Positions 33,201 to 45,377 of a DNA stretch of 64,000 nucleotides are shown here, piece by piece. A program made the translations under genes and the position numbers. The stretch covers positions 9,610,001-9,674,000 of the forward strand of contig OZ316895.1 in the NCBI GenBank assembly GCA_973895155.1, given 5' to 3'. Each line of letters opens with the position of its first letter. The first letter of the stretch is position 1. Source of the DNA: Marsupella aquatica (lineage: Eukaryota; Marchantiophyta). The notes under the pieces are model-generated. The model saw only the letters and a list, made by a program, of their open reading frames with translations. It made no database searches and had not been told where the DNA came from.

Positions 33201-34055
33201 CACTAGAAGAATCCGAGGTGAACTGAGACCGCAATATATGACTCATTTTGGCTCATGTGACTTCATTGTGACTCAATGTGACTTGACCCACGCTGTGACC
33301 CTTGGAGTTGCAAAAGTTGAGACCAAAAAATGGAAGTCACTATTGATACTGGGCTTTGCAACTTGCTTGATACCCATTTGTGACTGATCTGTGACTTTAT
33401 TGTGGAGTCTAGCCTTGTTTCGACGTGACTGCAATATGACTTCAGCGAGTCACATCGTAAGTCACATACATGACTTACCCGCATTCAACAACGACTAGCG
33501 TGTGACTATTTAGTGTCACAGGAGAGACCAATAGAGACCCTGGCCCGCGTCACACAACAGAACCATTTGGGACTCTATATACTCATGTTTATAACTAATA
33601 AGGTTCACATGCAAGTTATAACCATGACTAATGAACACAGATGGACAGTTCATAAGGAGAGAGAGCACTCGACATTACAATACATAGAAACCTGATGTTC
33701 TAACTTTAGAAATATAACACATTGAATACAAGAAATGAACATAGCATGAATGACATCCACATGAAACAAAGCATCATATAAGCAGATCCTACATAAAACA
33801 TTCATAAGAATTAAACACAATCACAATCTTGCTAAAAAATGAAGATCATTTGAATTCCAATGGAATAGTTTACAATGTGATCAATGTAATTTAGACAAAA
33901 CAGGAACTCATAATTGATGACTGTAGGATGAGATAACTGAAAGCACATGCATGATACTATGAATCTCCAAGAGGACATGATTCTTGTACTGCTTCTTGAC
34001 ATCTAAAATCTACATAACATGACTCACACTACAAACAAATAATGGCATGACATTG
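33201..34055. repeat. CACTA-2 left terminal and subterminal repeats
   Basis: TGTGACT, GACTCA, AGTCAC and close variants recur about 15 times between 33235 and 33510, in both orientations. The stretch 33700-34055 is AT-rich without recognisable features. Confidence 0.8.
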
Positions 34056-37000
34056 TTATGGATCCTCTATGAACTTGCTTGGCCATAATACCAAAGAACC
34101 TACAGCATCTCCAAGTGTCTTTTGAGGAGGATCATCATTTGTGTTTGGAATGGGAAGGACAGCTTTAGGTTTCACTAGTAATGTGACTAACACTACTGAA
34201 TAACCTGGGGGAATCCTCTTGCCATGGAACGTTGTGGAACCAACCTGCACTCTGGCAAATCCTACTCGTGTTCCACTCTCATCAACAGCTAACAAGCCAC
34301 TTTGTCCCTCAGCATTAGCTACTTTCCCCACTTCCACCTTAGATCTTTCTGCCAGCACTGTTCTTGGAGGTTTGTATGAAACCTTTGACGTGGCTCTGCT
34401 CCCACCAGCAGACTTGCTTCGTGTGCGCATGCTTCCTCTCTTCATAGTAGTGAAGCTAGGCTCAGTAGGTTCCTCTGTTAGGACTGTCACAGTAGCAGGT
34501 TCATCACCTGGGAGTGTCATACCAACTAACTCTTTGGTTGGATTTATCTCAACAAGAGGCACACCTGTCATTGAGAATGATACATTCTGCAAATCATTTA
34601 TCTCTACAATGGAGTCAAGATCTACATAGCATGAATCTGGCTCAATGGTATCATTGTCATGCTTGCTGATATCCTCATTTGCCCCAATATTGATATCATC
34701 CACTCCCTTGCCAATGTCATCCTCATCCAAACATGGTTGACTGCCCTCTGTCAAACAAGTTGCTTGTACAGACTGCAATTTTGTTGCCTCTAAATTACAG
34801 CGAGTATTTGCCAGGTTCTCATACTTCTTCTCTGTAGCACCTGTCTTATTCTCTATGGACACAACAACCACAATATATGTTACTGAAAATAACACATTCA
34901 ACAAACAATGTCAATTCAAACTATACATTTAATAATCATATCCCACACAGTAGTAAAGGCCTTACCTTCAAGCCTACATGTCGTTGGCATGCCAGAAGAG
35001 TGCATCGACTTTGCCACCTCAAGTGGTGATGGTGGAACTCCTGCAGAATTGGAATCAATTTTATCTCTCACCGACACAACAGCTTCCATTAATGTCTTGA
35101 AGTTCACATGGAACAAGTCAGTCAATGAATTCAAACGTTCATTGATCTCTGGAAGACATGTTTCGACAGCCTTCAAACGACCACTTATCTCTGTAAGTGA
35201 AGATCCACCTCCCTACATGACACAGGGGTATAGGTTCAATCACTCCATATGAAATGTTGGGCAATATATGCACAATCAATGTTATATACAGTGTACACCT
35301 GAAATTCAACGCAGGTCATTCAATTACCAATCAGAACTCATATAACTTACATGCTTGGAGGATTCAGATGCACCCTCTTGAGCCCGGGTGTTCACAATTT
35401 CAGCCCTCAACTCTTCTTTTGAAGGGCTTTGCCCCAATTGGGCTTTCTGCACATGCATGGCAAACACAAGTTATCGATCAATATTCAGGGAACGTACACT
35501 AAAAAACAAAGTTTACATGTATGGGTTTACACTAAAAAACAGTACATAGTGTAGCATAAATTACATAGCTAGGCCATTCATTCTTACCAAACGTTTAGTT
35601 GTCGGTGCAGTGCCGGTCCTTCTTGTCAGATTAGGGTTCTGAACACTCAACCTGGCCTCGGTCATCTGTGAACTCTTCTTTTTTGAAGCATCTGTTACAA
35701 AATAAGCTACTAACCTTGCCCACACTTTATCATCACAACTGGCTGGTGGAGGCATATCTAGCTTCTCCCCACCTTCCTTCCAAGCCTTATGCATTCTCCA
35801 CCTCTCTTGCTTGATAATTTTACCTACTGTACTCTCTAGGCAACCTATGTCCACGCCATCATCACTACCCACATAATTCCATTTGGCAGCAACATTTTCA
35901 CATACAGTCTTCCAATCTTTTGGATGCTGTTTTTTAAAATTAATAACACTCACATCTAACCAACGCAATACTTCAGCTTTCAAATCAGCATGCCATCGGT
36001 TCTTGCGAGGACACTCAGCATCCACCCATTGTCTCTCATTCAACTTTACGTTCCCTTTCTTTGTCACCTCCCCTCGTGCACTACTCTCGGTAGTACTGGG
36101 CGTTGTATTGGCCACCCCTTCATTCACCCTACCTGGGGTTCTGAAGCCACCTGGGAAAATACAATGCCATTCATGCTTGAGAACTACATATAGCAGAATG
36201 GATGACGGCAACATTCAATGCTTCACTTCAAGAAAAATTCTTCAAACATACATACCTGTAGCTCTGCCTGTAGATGCCTGTGCAGGGACTGCACTCTGAA
36301 ATTGTTGCGACCTTGGACCACCTGTCCAGCCTAGTACAGGGGCCGGATGATGTCACTTTCTAGGTATGTGTGTGCAAACATATGTACTGAAAACTAAGTA
36401 CAAACTGTAGGAAAACAACTGAACATTCACCGACATACCTGTCCCCCTTCCGTGTTGCATCTGCATAGGGGCATTAGTGAATACTTGAGTCGATGGTTCG
36501 ACTGTCCAACCTGCACACATACATTTTCTATCATTATACATGTGCAGAGTCCCCCGAACGTGAATGGACTCCACATATAATGAGTTCTTCCATTGCTGAC
36601 AAGATCAGACATTACCTGCTCCTCTTCCAGTGTTTGTAGGTACTGAATTTTGATAGATCCCTGCCAATTACCTTCACCACCTTCCCAACCTTGTTCATTC
36701 CACGACCCACCACCATCCTCCCAACCTGGTTCAACCCATGTCTGTCCTTGTGGACATTGGAACTGATCATTACTAGCATTTGCCCAATCAGGTTGGGCAG
36801 AATCTGCATGCAATGGCAGGTGGACAGAATTTCATGTTGTCTGAATCCAATACATCCCAAACAATGTCAAAAATTGATATGCAGTCTGAAATTCAGGAGT
36901 GCCATGCCTTCACAAAGAACTGGCATATAGATATATACTCACATCCCCATGGTTGAGGTGGACGTCCATACCCACGAGATTGTGGGTTTGGACCTGCTCT

Positions 37001-37764
37001 GCCTCTACCACGGGCATAACCTAGAGCTTGCCCCCTGCCATAGTATTGGGCACCAGCCTGGGATCTACCACTACTACCACCTTGCCAACCTTGATCAGAG
37101 GTCAGCCACCCCTGCTGGTATGGTGCATGCACAGGCTTCGAAGGCAAAACAGAACTGGTAGGACGCTGCATCACATCACCAACTACAATGTCAGGAACTA
37201 AGCAAGGTACATATGTGTAGTACTGAACATATGAAACCTCTAAACAAGAGTTTTTAACTCAAAACCTTGTTGGGAAAACTACTTACATGTTTCTTTTGGG
37301 GCTGCTCTGCAATGTATTCATCTTCATAACCCCCATCCTCATCCATTTCCTCTGGAAAATACTCATCATCTGCATCTTCTTGTCTAGTGTCTGCACCCAC
37401 CTGTGCAGCATCAATGTCATCTCCACATTCTGCCATTGTAGGTACGACCTTCTTGCTCAACCTGTCACTCCGACGCACAGGCCCAGAGATAGTGCTGGTC
37501 ACCCTTCTTGCGTACTCCTTTTGTTTCTTTGAAAATGCTGTGGCTCTGCGACATTCCAATATGAGAATACAGTCACAATTTCAGTGCCACATTGAACTAT
37601 TCATGTCACACAAACTCAGCGGAGGGGTGTAGTTGAGAATCGTTCCCTTACAATTCAGCCACATCCTTTTCCAGATCCAGTTCTGCGATTTTGGCTTTCA
37701 CGTATGCTCGTTGTTCCATAGCTTTCCTTTCATACTCACACATCTCTGTGTCACTCTGTTCCAT
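34056..37764 (-). CDS. TNPA-like (Transposase_24-like) multi-exon gene of CACTA-2
   Basis: The gene starts at MEQSDTEMCEYERK (ATG 37762-37764) and ends at 34056. Recognisable exons include a basic one (KKQKEYARRV...RRSDRLSKK) with an acidic tail near 37254-37550, a Gly/Arg/Trp/Gln-rich one (YGRGQALGYARGRGRAG) near 36900-37170, the conserved core at 35561 to about 36149 (KNRWHADLKAEVLRWLD, DWKTVCENV, KWNYVGSDD, IIKQERWRMHKAW), a helical exon near 35000-35200, and the last exon 34056 to about 34904. That last exon ends with DDPPQKTLGDAVGSLVLWPS, matching the end of the CACTA-3 protein. Short introns with GT-AG borders separate them. No nonsense codon was noticed in the core. Expected role: binding of subterminal repeats. 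Confidence 0.75.
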
Positions 37765-37920
37765 CCTACTGGACCACAAAAACATGTCATCTATGGTCAC
37801 CCCGTATAACACAATGCAACCACAATCACCAGGCATCCATCCATACATCTGTGTTGCTTCAGAATTACTTTATTACACATCCTTCCCCTCACTAATGTCC
37901 ATGCAAACAATTCACATTAC

Positions 37921-40900
37921 TCATGGCACAGGCACACTGTTGGCATCTGCATCTCTGAATTCGCCTCCTTCAGCAAATGCATCTACCCTTGTCACAGGAA
38001 TGAAGTCCCCGCTATCATGAACTACAGGCACTTGGTCTGAACGCCGATGATCAAAGGCACTATGAGAGTGTAAATGAAACTCAAGGTTTGATCCTTCCAT
38101 CCGACGTTGCCTGGCCTGTTTATGACACACTACACGCCAACCTGGGGAGTCTTCCACATCCAGGAAGAAAGCTTGCTCCACCTGACTAGGAAACACAAAT
38201 GGCTCAGACCATTCGGGCAATTTCCCTCTGAAATTGGCCAGCAAGAAACCGTCGTTGTCTCTCTTCATGGTAGCCCTGTTACCAAGCCAATCCTGCCGCA
38301 CCCATGAACCTTTCATAAGAATCACAGGACTGGACACCGCCCCATAGTCCAGAGCCCATATGTCAACTAATTCTCCCACATATCCCATCTCCATCCAGGC
38401 CCTGTCGTGATTGTGGCTCTGTTGCTCAAATACAGTGATGAGCCCGCAGTCATTCGTCACCCTGTAGGCACTGTCACCATCCTTCACTCGGAGTGATTCC
38501 CATATGCTCTCATCCGTTTGTAAGTCTTCACTTTCAGGCTAGGGGCATTAGACAGTAGGTAAACATCTGCATCCATGTCTGGGTGGGTCTCGTGATGCTC
38601 TCTAATTGCCACTCTGATCCACTCCATGAAACCTGGAAAAGTTGTTCCTGCAGTGGGATGGGCCGCCTTCAATGACTCATACTCCCTGAACGAACAACCA
38701 CACAGCATTAGCTTGGGTAAACATGAACAGGCTGAAGGAGAAAACCACACGAACACAACATTTAAGCTCATGAACTGGATTATAGCACATGTATGCACTC
38801 ACTGTATCCAGGGTTCCATCACCACAGTGTTGTGCAATACAAAGTCATGTGCCAAGTCTCTCATAGATATGGTCGGGTTCTTTGTGGTTGCAGCCCCTTC
38901 CAGTACTTCACCTATCACCCCTTCCTCCTCATCAGAATTCCACACCCTGGTCTTCACATGCTCATATTGTGCTATGTATTCGGTCAGAAATCCCAGAGTC
39001 TCATCCTTGATGTAACCTTTAGCCATGCTTGCTTCAGGTTTGTAATATGTTCTCACGTGACCTTTGAGTAGCTTCATGTACCGTTCCAAAGGGTACAACC
39101 AACGAGCACTCACAGGCCCAAATTGGTGTAGCTCTTCCACAACATGGACAAGTAGGTGGGTCATGACATCAAAAAATGCGGGAGGAAAATAAATCTCCAG
39201 GTCACACAGCACCTGAGCGACATCTTCTGTCAGTTGTGGGAAGTGTGTTTCATCCCAAACCTTCACACAAATACAATGAAACACATCACTGAGTCGCATG
39301 ATCACAGTACGAACAGGCTTTTGCAACAGGCCCCTCAGGCATAAAGGCAACACCTGTTGCATCAACATATGGTAGTCATGGCTTTTCATACTACCAAGCT
39401 TTCTAGTCATGATATGCTTCTTGAAAGCACTGCCATAGTTTGAAGGAACCTTCAAAGAACTCAACCTCTACACAAATAGTTCCCACTCTGTGTCTGTCAG
39501 AACATAGGGCGCTTGGTACTTCAAGAGCACATCAGCTCTGTGGGCATGTGGCCTCAACCAAAGATGGGGTTTCATTCCCCTCTGTTCAAGATCCAATCTC
39601 ATTGAACCAGTGTCTTTCTCTCCACACAAGAATCTGAGTAGACTCTCACAAATATTCTTTTCAATGTGCATAACATCAATGTTATGTTTGCTTGGCTCAA
39701 ACTCCTGCATCGTTGCAATGCAAAAGCGTCAGGAAATGCCTCAAGTTTAGTCTCTCTCTTCGAAATGAATGCACATGCTCTGAACCAAAACATGTATCCC
39801 AATTAGCATCAACTCCAAGAGGCTTACCCTCCAGTACTTGAGCTCCAAGTCCAATATGCTCAGTCTTTTTACACCATATCGCTTTATTGGATCACTCACT
39901 CCATCTTCCCTGCCCCCTCGTTTGATATAGTCATCCCTCAGTGCTCCCCACTGCCTGATCTCCTCTTTGGTCACTCGTGCCGGGGGTCCATGTTGCTCAA
40001 TCTCATTGCCAAAGTGTGCAATCAGTGCCTGTCTTTCTCTGTAAGGGTGATCTGCCTTCAGAAAACGACGATGGCCCATGTATATCACTTTCTGCAGGGC
40101 TCTGGAGTACTCACTGGTGACATTGCGCCCACAGATAGTACAAGCACAATATCCTTTTGTTGTTTGGCCTGATATCATCCCATGGGCTGGGTAGTCAGCT
40201 ATAGTCAGAATGACAATGGCTCTAAGGATGAATGGGTTTAACCTCCCAAGCCTCTGTAGGACATCATATGTGAGAACTCCTTCCTCCCAAAGCTTTCTCA
40301 ATTCCTCCACTAGGGGAGCCAGAAACACATCTATGTTGGCAGATACAGCACTGTCTGGCCCTGGTATCAGTAGGACCATCAGAACAAAAAATCGCTTTGT
40401 AGTTATCCAAGGAGGAAGGTTATAATTCAAAATAGTTATAGGCCAGCACGAAAATTTGTTGTTCTTGTCTCCAAATGGGTTTACCCCATCCAATGACAGC
40501 CCAAGTCTGACATTCCTCGGCTCAGCAGCAAATTCGGGATACATCTCATCTATGAGTTTCCATTGCCTTGAATCTGCAGCATGTCGTTGTAGCCCATCAT
40601 CACTTTTCTTGTCAGTTGCCCAAGTCATCATCTCCGAGATGGCACGGCTTTTGAACATCCGCTAAAGTCTGGGAATGAGTGGAAAATGACGAAGTACCTT
40701 GGCGGGAACCATAGACTTTCCTGAGTTCCGATACCTGTGCTTCCCACACTTAGGGCATGTCAACGATTCTTTATACTCCTTTCTAAAAAGAACATGCCCA
40801 TCAGGACAGGCATGGATCGAATCATAGTTCAATCCAAGATTAGATATGCATCTTTTTGCCTCGTACATGTTCTTGGGCAAAATATTACCATCTGGTAGCA

Positions 40901-41650
40901 CAGTTGTTCGCAAGAATGCCAACAACTCAGAAACCAAAACGTTGGGGACATTGTGGTTGCCACAAATGTTCAAGAACATGATGACAAATCCCAGTTTAGA
41001 ACATTTGCTACCGGGGTACAAAGACTTCCTGCCTTCCTATATTTGCAGGGAGAGCCAAACATCCCATCATGCCCAGGGGTTTCTTGCCCTATCTCAAACT
41101 CATCAAGAGGCTCTTCGACAGGGGGCACACTTGCATCTGCAGCCGTATCCTCTTCGTTGTCCAGCCCATCATGAAATGCATCCAAGTCTTGGAAGATGTC
41201 TCTCACCATCTCTTCCACATGAATTCCTTCGTCACGTGGTGCTGCCTGAGCACCATCCCGTTGGAGAGCTGACAACCCACAGAGACCAGCTACAACATTT
41301 TCAAATGCACCAGGCAGAACCTCACTTGCCCGTCTTGCAGCATTGGCAGCATCAAATTCTAACCTCCACTCCTCGTCGGAAGAATCTTCCTCTGCAGGAT
41401 CATTCCAAACTCGATGTCGTGGATCTCTTCCATGAACCGCGATATGCCGCCAAACCTCATTCAGACCCCTGGTACGAGATCCTTGGCAGATTGCACAAGG
41501 ACATCTCATCCTACTGGCTCCTGAAAGTCTGGTTCGTAACCTTTCACGCTGCCAAAGCTTATTATCATGGCGTGATATCCTTGTGGGATGATGCAAAGGC
41601 AGTGCCTGTGCCCTGGGCTGGGTCTGGGGAGGGTGGTGACCAGGGTGCAT
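37921..41650 (-). pseudogene. TNP2-type transposase of CACTA-2, interrupted
   Basis: The N-terminal exon has the transposase-associated Cys motif (MRCPCAICQG then VWRHIAVHG). A frameshift near 41010 precedes YPGSKCSKLGFVIMFLN and the zinc segment (CPDGHVLFRKEYKESLTCPKC). TAG at 40662-40664 interrupts IPRL/RMFKSR. The Transposase_21 core follows (LGLSLDGVNPFG, NYNLPPWI, CACTICG), with an intron from about 39708 to 39829, then HNIDVMHIEKNICESLLRFL. TAG at 39468-39470 precedes a DUF4218 domain (FPPAFFDVMTHLLVHVVEEL, RWLYPLERYMKLLKGHV). A further intron and a frameshift near 38485 lead into a DUF4216 domain ending at 37921. The domain order is complete, but two nonsense codons and two shifts make it inactive as written. 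Confidence 0.9.
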
Positions 41651-42083
41651 TGTAACAGGCTGGGAGCTCTGCAGTCATGGACAGCAGTGAACAAGGATGC
41701 CTAATGGTGGTATTTGTGTTCCATATATCCCTGACTGTATCTGCCAAAAGAGTTAACATAACATGTACTAAATTCTCACAAACCCTAAACCACCCCAAAA
41801 GAAAAAACCAGGTTCGCAAGTAGTGTACCTATTGTCAAGTGAATGACACAAAATTCCTAAATGTTGGAGGGTGTCACCACCTCCTCCGCTGTCCTCAAAT
41901 GTACCGCCTCTGCATGTACGTTTACAATGACACCCCCAGGCAGCAGGAAACAACAATCCGCCAACAGTAAAATAAGCCCAACTGCCACCAACCATAACAA
42001 GGTACATTAGTTCAAAGATCACATTTATTTCAATGATCTGATTTATACAAAAAAACTTGTGTCCAAACTGATGCTACTACTCC
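41651..42083. other. Spacer between TNP2 and the BRCT reading frame
   Basis: About 430 bp with no supported gene. Minus-strand ORFs here lack family features. Confidence 0.35.
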
Positions 42084-42840
42084 TCACTCTGATTCAGAAT
42101 CGCTAATGACCCATTCCTCACTTGTTGGCTCATAGTCCTCTCTGTAAGGATCCTGACCCTTCCGTGGCCAGGCCTCAAAAAGATCATAGTCCATTGGGTT
42201 TTGACGCTTCCCAGCTGCTACTGATTCCACAAGCCAAGCATATGAAACCACAAACACATTATGGGACATGACATAAAAGCGAATGTCTCCCTTCCCAAAC
42301 TTGCGGCAGGCTTTGGGATATGACTTAGTAATGACATGAGTGGTGTCCTCTGTTATATTCTCCTCCACTGTCCCACCTAGGTCAAGCACTGTGGACTTGT
42401 ACACTTTGCACTTAACCTCTCCAATTCCCGCCTCCACAAATACCATCCTCAGCCCTTTCAGAATGGGGGTTGGTTGCTTCGTCTCCTCAGCCAACATACT
42501 CTTCAGCCTTGTAGAGCTCTGTCCTTTGTTGAGTACAGGTCCATATTGGAGATCAGCAAGCCGTGCCTTTGCTTCCCAGACTTCTTGTTCAGCCCAAGCT
42601 GATGCAGTAGCTTCTTCATCCTCCCACAACTCATATTGCTGAGTATCCTATACAATCTTATGTGCTATGGAATCTGTGATCCAAGAGGCCTCAACTACTT
42701 TTAGGCCTTGCTTAGTAATTGCAGAATTCATGTAGGACCATGACCACTTCTTTATCACTGATAGCCATGTCCCTGCAACAACATGTGTAGTCTCTGGAGT
42801 GATGTCCTGAACTACAGTGCCATGGAGCTCAGAGAATCAT
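42084..42840 (-). pseudogene. Tandem BRCT-domain protein segment (CACTA-2 cargo)
   Basis: The intact C-terminal part (42084-42629) has a BRCT fold signature: LKGLRMVFVEAGIG, then VLDLGGTVEENITEDTTHVI, then FVVSYAWLVESVAAGKRQN, with an acidic tail ending VISDSESE. In the same frame upstream, across a TAG at 42648-42650, a second BRCT-like unit reads LHGTVVQDITPETTHVVAG and KVVEASWITDSIAHKIV, itself preceded by a TGA near 42832. BRCT domains bind phosphorylated partners in DNA-damage and chromatin proteins. This is not part of known TNP2 or TNPA proteins, so it is cargo. It may belong to one gene with the PHD module 0.7 kb upstream. Confidence 0.72.
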
Positions 42841-43548
42841 TTCTGTACAGTTGGCCAATGCACTTTGGTCAACCCATGCTGGCCATGGACCAAAATCGCT
42901 CTGACCCCTGTAAACACTACTGGGTGGTCACACTTTCTACGTTTACCAGGCTCCATGTACACACACCCTACGTGATGACAGTGAATTTTGGAAGAATGGG
43001 TTCACCTGACAATACAAGGACAACAAAATTCCTGCTTTTTGAGTTGATCTGGCCCACTGGTGCTCAGGTCCAATTTTGATAGGTACAAGGGATATGTGAA
43101 CAATACGTACTAGGCACCTGCACGGATACAGGACATTGTTTGAATATATACTACAAAATCCATATCCGTGGTGAAATGAAGTGCAACCAACTTGTCATGG
43201 CACATACATATTTTGTTGTAAAGGAGGATACATTCAATGACAAACTTATAGGGCAATTTGATTAATTGCATGCCTGATAATTTATACGCTTACAACTTAG
43301 AAGTCCTGTTTTAATTTAGCAGTCTGATGAAAGTGTTTATGAAAATGACCACTCAACCTAAATACTTCCAAGAAGGCTTGTAAGGATAAGTTTGTATAGG
43401 CATGTACCCAGCCACTGACGCCAGAGCACAAGATAAGTGCTGCCTATATAAACTTGCTTACCCAACTCCTTTTCAAAATTGGAATCTCTGCAATCTCAAA
43501 AAATAGTACATCCACATCAGGTGCACTGTGCATGTACAATGTTCAGCT
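42841..43548. other. Possible intron between BRCT and PHD segments
   Basis: AT-rich sequence with no independent ORF. It may be intronic if the PHD and BRCT parts form one transcript. Splice sites were not resolved. Confidence 0.3.
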
Positions 43549-44229
43549 TCACAGCCAAGATATGTGATCTCTCACAGGAGTGCGCGAGGTAGGATCAATG
43601 GCATGGCGATGACAATAAAATATCCATCGATCAACACCATGTGCAGAGTGATCATAGATTTCTCTGTCACAAGCATAACCCTCTGCTTGATGATCTTTCA
43701 GGCAATGATAGTGCCACATAGTGGGACACCTAGCACAGTGGACTATGTCAGTCCAGTAGTCATCATCATGCTCACCACATGCCTTGCACCTATGAAGTGG
43801 GCAAGCTGTGGCATGAGCAGGCAAACACTCAAAACAGAAAAATCTCACACAAAAACGGTCTGGACATTTCCTAACATTTGCTGCAGCATCAACAGAGCCC
43901 TCATAGGACCCCAACTTCCCACACTATGCACACTTAGCCTGCTTCTCCAAACAATCAGTGCACATCCAGTCTCCTTGGTGTGTTGACGGGAGGCCCACCC
44001 CTGGACAGTTGTTTTCTGCAGCAAGGTCAGACTCCGGGTTGAGGTGGAAATGCCTCATGCAAGGGCCCTCACAAATGATCAGGCCCCCACCATCGTCACA
44101 AATGGCACAACAATGAGTTGCCTTCTGGAAAATCTGACTTGCAGAGAAGTTAGTAGCATCTGCCCCAAGTACACCTGTGTTTCTCACCTCTGTCACACGC
44201 TTTTTGGCTTGAATTTTAGGCCGTGCCAT
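43549..44229 (-). pseudogene. EDM2/NSD-like PHD finger module with in-frame TAG (CACTA-2 cargo)
   Basis: The frame starts MARPKIQAKKR and shows a C4HC3-type PHD finger (CCAICDDGGGLIICEGPC, RHFH, WMCTDC), a linking CGKLGSYEG, and a further Cys/His-rich module (CPDRFCVRFFCFECL, CPLHRCKACGEHDDD, VHCARCPTMWHYHCL). This spacing resembles the compound PHD modules of plant EDM2 and of NSD-type SET proteins, which read histone tails. A TAG at 43924-43926 falls between the two halves in the same frame. Upstream and downstream cargo lies on the same strand. It could be the N-terminal part of a PHD-BRCT protein. Confidence 0.78.
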
Positions 44230-44927
44230 GCCTGCGCATGAGATAGACTCTACAATTTAGCAGACTGCACAGAAAGTAAAATATATTTAGCATTTAAGGT
44301 ACAAAGGCATTTGCTACTGCAATGAATTGGAATGGCCACACAAGGATGCAGAGCACACATACTTTTGGTATGTTGAGCCCACACACAAAACTGATCCCCT
44401 AATACAATTTCTCCACCAACACCTCAATTTTAATTGTGGCTATGATTCACCAAAGGAGATCTGCAACAACATTTCATGCATTTGAATCACATACAATAGT
44501 CGTGACATGTAAAACAGGCATTCTTCGAAGAGGATTGGTATGAAGCAGTGTCATAAGGGTTGAAATTTATACATCCTAAATAGGTTATGATAGTGGCTGA
44601 GACAAATAAGTGAGGCATAAATCATTTTGCATATTATCCCATGGCCCATTAATTCATTCAACGTTGCAATGTTCACCAGGTTAAAGCAGTCATGAAAGTA
44701 GTCTTTCAATAGAGACTTTTATGCGAGTTTGCTAGCCTCTTAAATTAGGATATTTTGCTTAGTGCAGGCATAATAGGATATAAGTTATGTACTGTTGACC
44801 CTAAACCCTGGACCCAAAATTGCTCATACATCAAAATTTTAAGTAAATATCCTCTGTGTTGAAGTCAGAGTGTTAAGCTATAGGTCAATGGTATCTGGTC
44901 TGTGCATGCGGTGTGACAAGTGGTCCT

Positions 44928-45377
44928 CTAGAGCATGTGATCCAAACATGTGTAGACACCAAAGTCACCGGTGGTGGGGTCTAGGAGGGCAGGACAAGTG
45001 ACATCACCAGGCACACTGCAGGATGGCGAGTGGTTCCAGATGATACATTGTGCTCTGTGCAAAAATCGGCATCCAAGAGAACGGTCATCCAATTCTGGGC
45101 CAGAAGCCCTACAGGCAGGATAGTCATATTGGCAACTGTGTACACACCCTTGGCACCTAATTTGTGGCGGGTCATGTACAAGAGACACAAATACCAAGGA
45201 TGTCGGGAAGGGTACTGAAGCAGGTAGAGGCCGGCTGTAGTTGTTCCTGGAAACAACAGGGTACTCAAAGTACCATGCAGACTGGGCTGGAAGGATCCCA
45301 AGTCTGACATACTCAAGGCACAACATCTCTGCCTTGCGTGCAAGTCGCACATGTTCAGCGTTGCGGGTCCTCACCAT
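44928..45377 (-). CDS. Unknown cargo protein of CACTA-2 (149 aa, Cys-rich)
   Basis: The ORF begins MVRTRNAEHVRLARKAEMLC, has a Pro/Phe segment (PFPTSLVFVSLV), and a Cys/His pattern (CQGCVHSCQYDYPAC, then RAQCIIW) that suggests metal binding. A loosely similar ORF at 53706-54112 shares the MV-x-TR start, the PT...F..LV segment and the later AC/RAQ/W spacing. The product may be a C-terminal exon of a larger gene. I do not recognise the family. It lies upstream of the PHD segment, in the same direction. Confidence 0.45.
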   Translation of the reverse strand: MVRTRNAEHVRLARKAEMLCLEYVRLGILPAQSAWYFEYPVVSRNNYSRPLPASVPFPTSLVFVSLVHDPPQIRCQGCVHSCQYDYPACRASGPELDDRSLGCRFLHRAQCIIWNHSPSCSVPGDVTCPALLDPTTGDFGVYTCLDHML

